DNA of 11,919 nt. Origin: Methanosarcinales archaeon. Lineage in GTDB: Archaea > Halobacteriota > Methanosarcinia > Methanosarcinales > Methanogasteraceae. This document shows positions 1-7,263 of the stretch, piece by piece. Under the pieces are notes generated by a model. The model was given only the letters and a program-made list of their open reading frames with translations. It was not told where the DNA came from and did no database searches. A program made the position numbers and the translations under genes. The stretch covers positions 1 to 11,919 of the forward strand of contig JAUWCK010000016.1 of NCBI GenBank assembly GCA_030609345.1, read 5' to 3'. The first letter of the stretch is position 1, and each line of letters begins with the position of its first letter.

Positions 1-493
1 CTCCGAGATTCGCACCGAACGAGCCGCCGCCGACAGGTATCATCTCGCTGATCACGTAGAAATCGAGAATCGACCTGATCGCAAGTTCCTGCCCCCCGAT
101 CCGGTCCCCGCCCACAGCCGCGGCTGCTCCGACCTTGTTTCTGAGCGCAGCCGGATCTTTTGCAACGAGCGCACGGAACCGGTCGAGCATCGTCTTTGTC
201 TGCCCGCTCAAGGTCCCCTGGTATACCGGCGTTCCTATAAGAACAGAGTCAGCCAGAGAGAATTTCTCGTAGATCTCCTCCATGCCGTCCTTCTGGATGC
301 AGCCCTCACGTTTCTTGACGCAGAAGTCGCAGTGCTTGCAGAATCCGATCGTTCTCTTGTGGAGTGTTATGTACTCGGTTTGTGCTGCGTGTTTCTGGCT
401 GGCATAATCGAGCGCGTCACGCACCACGTAATCAGTGGATGCGAGTCTTGGGCTTCCTGATATGCCGAGCAATCTGATGGTTCTACTGTTCAT
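1..493 (-). CDS. Iron-sulfur flavoprotein (Isf family), 3' end outside window
   Basis: This is a flavodoxin-fold FMN protein with a [4Fe-4S] cluster. In methanogens the family takes electrons from ferredoxin and can pass them to O2 or H2O2 (family knowledge). The first 164 residues are visible. The N-terminus LLGISGSPR is the FMN-phosphate loop. Cysteines at 52, 55, 58 and 65 form C-x2-C-x2-C-x6-C, the compact cluster motif that separates Isf from plain NADPH-dependent FMN reductases. GTPVYQGTLSGQTK near residue 90 is the flavin-ring loop typical of the family. The ATG at 493 has a GGAGG Shine-Dalgarno about 9 nt upstream. The gene runs off the left edge, so total length is unknown. It is divergent from the CHAT gene, with a 126-nt gap between starts. 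Confidence 0.9.
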   Translation of the reverse strand, partial: MNSRTIRLLGISGSPRLASTDYVVRDALDYASQKHAAQTEYITLHKRTIGFCKHCDFCVKKREGCIQKDGMEEIYEKFSLADSVLIGTPVYQGTLSGQTKTMLDRFRALVAKDPAALRNKVGAAAAVGGDRIGGQELAIRSILDFYVISEMIPVGGGSFGANLG

Positions 494-581
494 TTGGGTC
501 GCCTCCTGCACTGTGAATGCCGATTGCATGTATGGAAGGATCCGATAACTACTAATGTTTTTGCTTGCGGGTGCTTCAAAA

Positions 582-589
582 CTTTAATA
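582..589 (+). promoter_or_regulatory. Possible TATA box of the CHAT-STAND-TPR gene
   Basis: The AT-rich octamer CTTTAATA lies 31-38 nt upstream of the preferred ATG at 620. That places a start site close to the ATG and would give a short leader or leaderless transcript, as is common in archaea. Only position and composition support this. Confidence 0.3.
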
Positions 590-619
590 CCACAACGATC
601 GATGATGTACGTGGGTATC

Positions 620-3600
620 ATGTCCATAACCTATCAAGCGGAATTTCAATACACAGAAGAAAAAGGAGAACTGTCTCTTACGAGGACGCTCTCGGATGGC
701 ACTCATGATACAAGTCCTGTCGATATGAACGAGATCCGCAAACTCGAAGAACTGTGTCGGAATTTCGATTGGAATCAATCACAGGATTTGTCGCGGCAGG
801 TGGGGGAGCAGCTCTTTGCCATTCTTAATGGAGACACCCAGGCAGTGGTGAGATCGCTTAAAGAAGCGGATGATCATAGCGAACGGCTCCGGATGATAGT
901 GAGCGGTGAGGGTCATGCATCCGATTTACCTTTTGAATTGCTCTACCACGATAGTTTCATTGTTCCTTCAAGGGCGTATCTTACACGGCAGGTCTCGGAT
1001 CGGGGCAGGAAAATGACGCCGACATTAGATAATCGTCCTCTGAAGATATTGTTCATGGCATGCTCGCCCACCGATGCTCATCCGGTGCTTGAGTATGAGA
1101 AGGAGGAGGAAACGATCTTGGAGGTCACCGATGATCTGCCAGTGGAACTGCACATAGAAGATACAGGTTCGCTGGAAGGACTTGGCGAACAGCTTGCAGT
1201 GAATGAGTACGATGTGGTTCATATCACAGGTCATGCAGACATCGATGACGAAGGCGATCCATTTTTCTGGATGGAGGATGAGGAGGGTCTGTCTGTACAG
1301 ATCACGCCCTCGCAGTTGTGGGAGAAACTCAGATTGAACCTGCCAGGACTGGTCTTTCTCTCAGGATGCCGGACTGGAGAGGCCCCCCGCCACGATGCTG
1401 CATCCTTTGCCCATCATTTGGTTTCCGGGCATGTCTCCACTGTTCTTGGCTGGGGTCTGCCAGTCTCGGATGTGGGTGCGCGTTCTGCTGCTAGGAAACT
1501 CTACTTTGAATTGAGCCGTGGTAAGAACATACTCGATGCGGTCTTTGAGACTCGATACGAACTGTTCACCAATCATCCAGGAGATTGGTCACTGCTCCGG
1601 CTCTTCTCTGATGGAACTCCCCTCTCTGTCCCTCTGGTCAAAGAAGGTCAGAAGATACGCCTGAAACAGAGGAAACTTCAGTATAGATATCTGGAGGGCA
1701 GTCAGGTAAAAGTGCTCGAGAAGGGTTTTATAGGCAGGAGGAGGCAGATACAGCAGGGACTTTTCTGCCTGAGAAAGGATCGGGAGAAGATCGGTCTGCT
1801 CCTGCACGGAACAGGGGGTCTGGGCAAGAGCTGCCTTGCAGGCAAATTCTGCGAACGATTCAGTGACCATGTTCTGATCATCGTTCACGGCAGATTAAAC
1901 GAGCTCACCTTTCATGAGGCACTGAAGGATGGTTTCATAAGAGGTGGTGATGCGGTTGGCGAAGAACTATTGAAAATGAAGGAGGAACTGTCAGACAGGA
2001 TCAGAAGGATGTGTTCCTCTGTTTTTCAGCAAGGAAACTATCTCATCCTCTTGGACGATTTCGAACAGAATCTCGAGGAGGCGGAAGATGGAAAACATAT
2101 AGTTTCTGCAGAGGCTGAGCCCATTCTCGAATCACTGCTCAGATTTTTACCGCACAGCGGCAAGATGACACAGTTGATCATCACCTCACGCTATGAATTC
2201 AGTCTTACGATCGGTGGAAGCGATCTGGTCAGGAAGAATCTCAAATTCATAGGATTAACCAGTTTTCTTGGTGCAGATAAGCGGAAGAAGGTCATTGAAC
2301 TTGCAAATATCCGGAAATGTCCGGATGAGGTCAGGCAGAAATTGATCGAACTTGGAAAGGGCAATCCATCGTTGCTGGATCAACTGAACGAACTGGTGGG
2401 AGAGGTGAAGCACCTGGATCTCGAATCGCTGTTATCTGAAGCCAAAGGCAAGCAGGAGGAGTTTATCAGGAAACTTGTCCTGAGACAGATGATTGAATCC
2501 CAGTCAGAGGAGTTTCAGAGATTCCTGCGCCGCTCTGCGGTCTATCGGCTGCCGGTTCTAAAGGCAGGAATTGAACTTGTCTGCGGAGATCTGACAGACT
2601 GGAGATCAGATATAGAAATGGCGGTTCGACTGAGTCTGATGGAAGAGGACAGCACTCGTGCGGATGCCGTTTTGTACTGGGTAACACCGCTTCTGGGCGA
2701 GGATGTATTCGGAGAACTTGGGGCAGGAGAGATGCGAGAGTGCCATCAAGCCGCAGTGTCGTATTACCTGGGAATTCTCTCTGCATCCCGCTATGACCCG
2801 CTATCAGGTGAGGAGTTGATTGGACATGCCTTAAGTGCAGGATTGACTGATGTTGCTGTTGGGGAGGCGGGTGGAAGATTTCTGCCTTATTTGCGTGAAT
2901 CGCTTGCATATAAGGAAGCATTGATGCAGGGAGGGCGTATCCTTTCGCATATCTCCGGACTAAAAAGGGATGCTAAACATGCCAAGTTCATGTTCGAGTT
3001 GGGATGGGTATATGGTGATACTGGAAATGCCAGATCGGCAATAGAGTACTACGAGCAGGCTCTATCGATTGACAGAGAGGTGTACGGCGAGAGGCATCCT
3101 GCGGTGGCAACTATGCTCAACAACATCGGCTCGGTATGGAATGACCTTGGCGAGCATGAGAAAGCGATTGAGTATTTAGAACAGGCTCTTTCAATCGATA
3201 AGGAGGTGTATGGCGATAGGCATCCTGCGGTGGCAATAAGGCTCGGCAACATAGGCTTGGCATGGCATCACCTTGGAGAGCATAAGAAAGCGATTGGGTA
3301 TTATGAGCAGGCTCTCTCGATTGGTAGGGAAGTGTACGGCGAGAGGCATCCAGTGGTGGCAACAAGGCTCAGCAACATAGGCTTGGCATGGCATCACCTT
3401 GGAGAGCATAAGAAAGCGATGGGGTATTATGAGCAGGCTCTCTCGATTGGTAGGAAAGTGTACGGCGAGAGGCATCCTGCGGTGGCAACGTGGCTCAACA
3501 ACATCGGCATGGCATGGAATGACCTTGGCGAGCATAAGAAAGCGATTGAGTATTTAGAACAGGCTCTTTCAATCGATAAGGAGGTGTATGGCGATAGACA

Positions 3601-4027
3601 TCCTGAGGTGGCAACATACCTTGGCAACATCGGCTCGGTATGGGGCGACCTTGGCGAGCATAAGAAAGCAATTGAGTATCACGAGCAGGCTCTTTCAATC
3701 GATAAGGAGGTGTATGGCGATAGACATCCTGCGGTGGCAACAATGCTCAGCAATATCGGCTTGGCATGGCATGCACTTGGCAAGCATAAGAAAGCGATTG
3801 AGTATTTAGAACAGGCTCTTTCAATCGATAAGGAGGTGTATGGCGATAGACATCCTGCGGTGGCAACAGACCTCAACAACATCGGCACGGCATGGTATGC
3901 ACTCGGTGATCGCAAGCGTGCGAAAACATACCTCCAGCAGGCATACAGCATATTCCAAGAGTTCTATGGCGATGCGCATCCGAATACCAGAACTGTAAAA
4001 ACGTGGCTGGAGGCGCTGAAAGGATGA
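620..4027 (+). CDS. CHAT protease - STAND/NB-ARC ATPase - TPR repeat protein
   Basis: A 1135-residue NLR-like protein. Residues about 60-340 form a CHAT (caspase-like) domain with LPFELLY at 103-109, HITGHA with the likely catalytic His205, and LSGCRTGE with the likely nucleophile Cys250. A STAND/NB-ARC ATPase follows: Walker A GTGGLGKS at 397-404, Walker B LILLDD at 475-480, LIITSR at 519-524, and a GNP motif near 582 in place of NB-ARC GLPL. From about 789 to the end are kinesin-light-chain-like TPRs of exactly 42 residues. Relatives act as ligand-triggered proteases in prokaryotic defence or cell death, so effector-switch-sensor order is inferred here. The frame opens at a TTG at 494, but homology-like sequence begins at MSITYQAEF, so I chose ATG 620 (602 and 605 are alternatives). 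No co-directional partner gene is adjacent. Confidence 0.88.
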   Translation: MSITYQAEFQYTEEKGELSLTRTLSDGTHDTSPVDMNEIRKLEELCRNFDWNQSQDLSRQVGEQLFAILNGDTQAVVRSLKEADDHSERLRMIVSGEGHASDLPFELLYHDSFIVPSRAYLTRQVSDRGRKMTPTLDNRPLKILFMACSPTDAHPVLEYEKEEETILEVTDDLPVELHIEDTGSLEGLGEQLAVNEYDVVHITGHADIDDEGDPFFWMEDEEGLSVQITPSQLWEKLRLNLPGLVFLSGCRTGEAPRHDAASFAHHLVSGHVSTVLGWGLPVSDVGARSAARKLYFELSRGKNILDAVFETRYELFTNHPGDWSLLRLFSDGTPLSVPLVKEGQKIRLKQRKLQYRYLEGSQVKVLEKGFIGRRRQIQQGLFCLRKDREKIGLLLHGTGGLGKSCLAGKFCERFSDHVLIIVHGRLNELTFHEALKDGFIRGGDAVGEELLKMKEELSDRIRRMCSSVFQQGNYLILLDDFEQNLEEAEDGKHIVSAEAEPILESLLRFLPHSGKMTQLIITSRYEFSLTIGGSDLVRKNLKFIGLTSFLGADKRKKVIELANIRKCPDEVRQKLIELGKGNPSLLDQLNELVGEVKHLDLESLLSEAKGKQEEFIRKLVLRQMIESQSEEFQRFLRRSAVYRLPVLKAGIELVCGDLTDWRSDIEMAVRLSLMEEDSTRADAVLYWVTPLLGEDVFGELGAGEMRECHQAAVSYYLGILSASRYDPLSGEELIGHALSAGLTDVAVGEAGGRFLPYLRESLAYKEALMQGGRILSHISGLKRDAKHAKFMFELGWVYGDTGNARSAIEYYEQALSIDREVYGERHPAVATMLNNIGSVWNDLGEHEKAIEYLEQALSIDKEVYGDRHPAVAIRLGNIGLAWHHLGEHKKAIGYYEQALSIGREVYGERHPVVATRLSNIGLAWHHLGEHKKAMGYYEQALSIGRKVYGERHPAVATWLNNIGMAWNDLGEHKKAIEYLEQALSIDKEVYGDRHPEVATYLGNIGSVWGDLGEHKKAIEYHEQALSIDKEVYGDRHPAVATMLSNIGLAWHALGKHKKAIEYLEQALSIDKEVYGDRHPAVATDLNNIGTAWYALGDRKRAKTYLQQAYSIFQEFYGDAHPNTRTVKTWLEALKG
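3044..4024 (+). repeat. Tandem 126-bp TPR-coding repeats (7 full, 1 partial)
   Basis: The motif encoding EQALSI recurs every 126 bp, beginning at about 3056, 3182, 3308, 3434, 3560, 3686 and 3812, with a diverged eighth copy near 3938. Units fall into sub-families. Positions 3531-3605 and 3783-3857 are identical over 75 bp, two units apart. Two consecutive units between about 3241 and 3481 differ at only a handful of bases. This implies recent unit duplication or gene conversion. Such arrays are prone to length change and to assembly collapse, so copy number should be treated as provisional. Confidence 0.95.
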
Positions 4028-4029
4028 AA

Positions 4030-4047
4030 ATCATCCGATCAGATGAT
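4030..4047 (+). other. Small hairpin just after the CHAT stop codon
   Basis: ATCATC and GATGAT form a perfect 6-bp stem around a 6-nt loop, 2 nt after the stop codon. There is no following T tract, so a terminator role is only a possibility. Confidence 0.25.
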
Positions 4048-4144
4048 CGCAGAAACGCCGCATCCCCAAAAGCTGCCGCACAGATCGAGCGGTTCATGAT
4101 CAATCCGCCTCCGGTACCGCAAACGCCGATGTCTAAACGCAACG

Positions 4145-4292
4145 TCACTCTTCGAGGTAAACTTCCAGACTCTCCTCAAACGCTTTCTTGCACCTGGGCA
4201 CAGAAGTAATATGTCTCGCCTTTGTACTTGAGTCTTCGAACTTCGCTGGTCTCTCGATCAACATCCATTTTACATACCGGATCGATTGCCAT
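4145..4292 (-). pseudogene. YHS-domain protein, frameshifted
   Basis: The first frame starts at ATG 4292 and reads MAIDPVCKMDVD, then KYKGETYYFCAQ. This is the start of a YHS domain, a small metal-linked module with Cys in DPVC and FC. The frame then runs into a stop at 4176-4178, giving 38 residues. Moving one base at about 4191-4197 restores CKKAFEESLEVYLEE, the expected end of the domain, with a stop at 4145. The gene therefore has a single-base shift between FCAQ and CKKAF, either a real mutation or a sequencing error. It lies 6 nt after the stop of the P-type ATPase remnant, with a GGGGATGAG ribosome-binding region overlapping that stop. This fits the common pairing of YHS proteins with copper or heavy-metal ATPases. 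Confidence 0.8.
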
Positions 4293-4298
4293 CTTTTC

Positions 4299-4439
4299 TC
4301 ATCCCCTTTCAGCTTTTGCCGGCGGCACATACCCCTTAAGCAGGCGGGATAGACTCACCACCGTCACAGAGCTCATAGCCATTGCAAGCCCTGCGACCAT
4401 GAGTTCAGCCTTTCTTAGGTCTTCTGCCACGCCTTTGTC
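4299..4439 (-). pseudogene. C-terminal stump of a heavy-metal P-type ATPase
   Basis: About 46 residues before the stop at 4299 read KAELMVAGLAMAMSSVTVV followed by SLSRLLKGYVPP. The M-A-M-S-S-V-T-V-V pattern is the hallmark of the last transmembrane helix of CopA-like P1B ATPases, where it is normally followed by N-x-L-R-L-K-R-Y. The frame is closed by a stop at 4470-4472, and nothing ATPase-like is visible upstream. The rest of the roughly 700-800 residue transporter is absent. It sits next to the YHS gene, which supports an old metal-export operon that has been deleted down to its tail. Confidence 0.72.
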
Positions 4440-4472
4440 CCTGTAGATGGTAGTACAACAATTTCCATTTTA

Positions 4473-4635
4473 ACGATTCCCAAATAAGAGTACCTGTTCC
4501 TTTAGCGCCCATTACTTATCCATGTCAGATACGAGCCGTGCGAGCTATTCTAATCAGACGCCGCGGGAGGCGTGAACGCCCGTGTTGAGAGTTCCCTGTC
4601 GAGCATGAGTAGCAGGTTTATGGTTCTCATACAGG
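4473..4635. other. Gene-free spacer with one short hairpin
   Basis: No convincing gene is present. ACGCC, GCGGGA, GGCGT at 4559-4574 form a 5-bp stem with a 6-nt loop. A plus-strand frame from about 4549 contains SDAAGGVNARVESS, loosely reminiscent of TnpB C-terminal tails, but too short to identify. Confidence 0.25.
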
Positions 4636-5070
4636 TCACCTTCTCAATTCTTTTGTAAAATTAACATGCGTCTGCCTGAATCCCATCCTCTTGTAAAACC
4701 GCTGCGCATCAATCCATCTTTTTCTCGTCGTAACTTCGATTGCGACGCAGCCCCGCTTCTCTGCCTCCTGTTCAAGTCTTGATACGAGTTCTGCGCCGAT
4801 ACCTTTGCTGCGAACTGTTTCATGCACGACCAACTCCTGAATCTCCCCGGCAGGTCCGACATGATGGAGCTGGGGTTCGATATGGAGACTTCCAAAACCA
4901 ACAATAGCCCCATCGCTCTCTGCAACATAATATAGCACGCTTTTACAATGGAGATTCCGGACGAAGACATCGTGAAACGCCTCCCGGTCGAGCGGAAATC
5001 CCATCAGTGATGTGATCAGGTCATAAACCGATCGTTCATCATGTTCCACAGCCGGTCGAATCAGGGTCAT
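4636..5070 (-). CDS. GNAT N-acetyltransferase, PhnO-like
   Basis: A 144-residue single-domain GNAT enzyme that would transfer acetyl from acetyl-CoA to a small amine. Motif A is clear: EIQELVVHETVRSKGIG, with the pyrophosphate-binding R-S-K-G-I-G at 87-92. HHVGPAGEIQELVV and DAQRFYKRMGF closely follow aminoalkylphosphonate acetyltransferase PhnO, and the C-terminal FTKEL also matches it. No phosphonate genes are present, so the substrate is unknown. The frame opens at a TTG at 5085, but that codon overlaps the GGGAGAA Shine-Dalgarno, so the start is the ATG at 5070. The start lies 1 nt after the stop of a nitroreductase remnant, suggesting the two were once co-translated. Confidence 0.88.
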   Translation of the reverse strand: MTLIRPAVEHDERSVYDLITSLMGFPLDREAFHDVFVRNLHCKSVLYYVAESDGAIVGFGSLHIEPQLHHVGPAGEIQELVVHETVRSKGIGAELVSRLEQEAEKRGCVAIEVTTRKRWIDAQRFYKRMGFRQTHVNFTKELRR

Positions 5071-5071
5071 G

Positions 5072-5200
5072 CTATATTCTCCCAATGACTGTTATATGGA
5101 TAACCCTTTCCTCTGGGGCGTCCACGCCCAGGAGAGCGTTCACCTCATCACCATAGAGCGCACCAATCTGGCAACTGCCAGGATTCACGCACAACTGCAG
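5072..5200 (-). pseudogene. C-terminal stump of a nitroreductase/SagB-type flavoenzyme
   Basis: The frame ending at the TAG at 5072-5074 reads SCQIGALYGDEVNALLGVD, then PEERVIHITVIGRI. This matches the end of nitroreductase-family proteins, usually of the form IGAFYDDEV-x-LLG, then E-x-P-I-Y-x-x-x-V-G. The sequence preceding it (LQLCVNPG) corresponds to the usual LQA-x-x-LGLG, but a TAG lies just upstream at 5201-5203 and the FMN-binding N-terminal two thirds are missing. About 42 residues remain. The stop is separated from the acetyltransferase ATG by a single base. Function is lost; identification rests on pattern recognition. Confidence 0.65.
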
Positions 5201-5252
5201 CTAACGCCGCGCCATATCACCTTATTATCCAGTTGCCTGTTCATCATATTCC

Positions 5253-5792
5253 TTACGAGATCCCTATTATATCATAGATCTCATCAGGACTTTTTAATAC
5301 GGTGATATTCTCCATCCGTGCAAGTTTTTCTGAGTTGGACACATCTACCTCCCGCATCTTGAGTTCAAATGTTTTTCCTGTGGGGGCTACGGTCTTGATC
5401 TTACCTCTTATCTGATCTACCGGCAGTATATATATTGGAGTATCTCCTTTTGAGGTCTGCGCTACTACATTGGTAACCAGGCTATCAGCAATCCCGTGGA
5501 CGATCTTTGCCACGGTATTTGCTGTTGCAGGTGCGATCAAGAGCAGGTCATAGTAACCAACCTGCAGCGGTCCGGCTATGAAAGGCGAATTGGGTCCGGC
5601 ATCTGTCTTGAAATTGGGAAAATCATGCTGGATCTCGTCCCATATACCGTACCACTTGAGTACCCCTTCCCCTTCTTTTGACAGAAATACCATGAATTCA
5701 AGGTCGGTCTTCTTCTTGATATCTGCCATTACAGTGTAGGTCTCGCGTGTCCAATCACCAGAACCTGTAATTCCCCATGCTATTCTTTTCAT
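5253..5792 (-). CDS. afpA: Archaeoflavoprotein AfpA-type FMN protein
   Basis: A 179-residue flavoprotein of the PF02441 fold. The N-terminus MKRIAWGITGSGDW has the flavin-phosphate loop. APATANTVAKIVHGIADSLVTN at about 97-118 is the signature seen in AfpA and related dihydromethanopterin reductases. It lacks the extra ferredoxin-like cysteine motifs of the longer DmrX type, so AfpA is the better call. AfpA of Archaeoglobus accepts electrons from ferredoxin (family knowledge); the downstream acceptor is unknown. The start ATG is preceded by GAGGT, 6 nt away. It follows the catalase stop by 19 nt on the same strand, so the two probably form one transcript. No membrane segments or signal peptide are seen. 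Confidence 0.87.
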   Translation of the reverse strand: MKRIAWGITGSGDWTRETYTVMADIKKKTDLEFMVFLSKEGEGVLKWYGIWDEIQHDFPNFKTDAGPNSPFIAGPLQVGYYDLLLIAPATANTVAKIVHGIADSLVTNVVAQTSKGDTPIYILPVDQIRGKIKTVAPTGKTFELKMREVDVSNSEKLARMENITVLKSPDEIYDIIGIS

Positions 5793-5811
5793 TGGTGACC
5801 TCTATAATCTG

Positions 5812-7263
5812 TTAGAGTTTCAGACCCCGAGCTACCAATCTACCGAATTCCGGATCGGCGTTGGTCAGGTTTCCGACCATTCGCTGCTGGATCGGTCTGT
5901 CAATCTTCAAAAGGTCCGCGACGAGGTTATCCACCAGATGTTCCTGATCCATCTTGCTCAAAGACCGATATCTCTCTCCCGCCTGAGTGAAATCATCGGT
6001 GAGCCTGATCTTCTGGCGTGTCACTTCTCCTTCGATGCGATGCAGATATGGATTGCCTGCCAGAGCTTCCATGGGGGCATCCGGGTCAAGGCTACTTGGC
6101 TCGTAATTGACCTGCCCGCTGAATTCCCCGATCTGCATGGATCCATCACGCTGATTGTTGTTGACAGGCACCTGGGGTCGGTTGATTGGCAGTTGCAGGT
6201 AGTTTGCCCCAAGCCGGTAGCGCTGCGTATCAGTGTATGAGAAGGTCCGTCCCTGGAGCAACTTATCTGCAGAAAACTCGATTCCCGGAACGATTGCGGC
6301 AGGACAGAATGCTGCCTGCTCAACCTCTGTAAAGAAGTTCTCAGGGTTGCGAGCAAGAACCATTTTACCAACAGGCATCAGCGGGAATTTTTCCTCATGC
6401 CATGTCTTTGTGGCATCCAGCGGATCAAAATCCTGTTTCAGTTCATCGGCGATATCCATCAACTGGACACAGAGTTCGTACTCAACCTCTCCGCCGCTTG
6501 CGATCGTATCGTAAAGATCACGAATAAGGTAATCCGGGTCAACGCCAGCGAGCCTTGTTGCCTCGTGGCGGTCAAGGTTCTGCACACCCAACTTCGGTTT
6601 CCAGTGGTATTTCACATACACGCCCTCACCTTCTGCGTTCACCCACACGTATGTATTGACGCCAAAACCTTCCTGCATCCGGTAGCTTTTTGGCGTCCCG
6701 CGGTCGGAAAAAAGCCAGATGATCATGTGCGTCGATTCCGGCGTCAGGGATATGAAATCCCAGAAGCGGTTATGTGCGGAAGAGGCTGATGGCATATTGC
6801 TACCCGGGTGCGCCTTGAATGCATGGACTATATCCGGGAACTTGATTGCGTCCCTGATGAAGAAGACCGGAAGGTTGTTCCCGACTAATTCGTAGTTACC
6901 CTCTTCGGTATAGAATTTAACGGCAAAGCCACGGGGATCACGTACCGTATCAGCAGAACCCCGTCCTCCGGTTACTGTTGAAAAACGTACGAATACAGGG
7001 GTCTTTTTCTCCGGATCCTGGAGGAATTTCGCCTTTGTGTAATCTTCCATGCTCTTGTAAACCTGGAAGTAACCGTGAGCTCCTGCCCCCTTGGCATGGA
7101 CAACCCGCTCAGGGATGCGCTCCCTGTCAAAGTGAGCCATCTTCTCGATGAACCGGACGTCCTGCAGCAACACGGGTCCACGTTCACCTGCGGTCTCTGA
7201 ATTCTGATTGTCGCTGACCGGAACACCCTGGTTCGTGGTCAAAACTTTTTCTTCGTTCATCAT
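5812..7263 (-). CDS. katA: Monofunctional heme catalase
   Basis: A 483-residue small-subunit catalase that breaks H2O2 into water and oxygen in the cytoplasm. The distal heme His56 lies in RVVHAKGAGAHG, the catalytic Asn in VGNNLPVFFIRD (129-130), and the proximal heme ligand Tyr343 in RTFSYTDTQRYRLG with Arg339. The length is normal for the clade and no key residue is missing. The frame opens at GTG 7305, but AGGGAGG at 7269-7275 sits 5 nt before tandem ATGs at 7263 and 7260, so translation should start at 7263. It is first in an apparent operon with the AfpA flavoprotein. A candidate TATA box lies over 230 nt upstream. Confidence 0.96.
   Translation of the reverse strand: MMNEEKVLTTNQGVPVSDNQNSETAGERGPVLLQDVRFIEKMAHFDRERIPERVVHAKGAGAHGYFQVYKSMEDYTKAKFLQDPEKKTPVFVRFSTVTGGRGSADTVRDPRGFAVKFYTEEGNYELVGNNLPVFFIRDAIKFPDIVHAFKAHPGSNMPSASSAHNRFWDFISLTPESTHMIIWLFSDRGTPKSYRMQEGFGVNTYVWVNAEGEGVYVKYHWKPKLGVQNLDRHEATRLAGVDPDYLIRDLYDTIASGGEVEYELCVQLMDIADELKQDFDPLDATKTWHEEKFPLMPVGKMVLARNPENFFTEVEQAAFCPAAIVPGIEFSADKLLQGRTFSYTDTQRYRLGANYLQLPINRPQVPVNNNQRDGSMQIGEFSGQVNYEPSSLDPDAPMEALAGNPYLHRIEGEVTRQKIRLTDDFTQAGERYRSLSKMDQEHLVDNLVADLLKIDRPIQQRMVGNLTNADPEFGRLVARGLKL

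Noticed and set aside
494..619. Extension of the CHAT protein to the TTG at 494
   Set aside because: The extra 42 residues look non-coding, overlap the divergent Isf promoter and Shine-Dalgarno region, and carry no family similarity.
3049..3951. Several open frames of 67-114 codons antisense to, or out of frame with, the TPR array
   Set aside because: They repeat with the 126-bp period and are shadows of the repeated coding sequence.
3044..4024. TPR variation generated by a diversity-generating retroelement
   Set aside because: One variable codon (AAC, AGC, GGC) fits adenine-directed change, but the others do not. No reverse transcriptase or template repeat is in the window, and duplication with selection is simpler.
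4003..4209. A 68-codon plus-strand frame after the CHAT gene
   Set aside because: It overlaps the end of the CHAT gene and runs antisense into the YHS remnant, with no domain or ribosome-binding site.
5938..6789. Plus-strand open frames of 93-130 codons opposite the catalase
   Set aside because: They are antisense shadows of a well-supported catalase gene.
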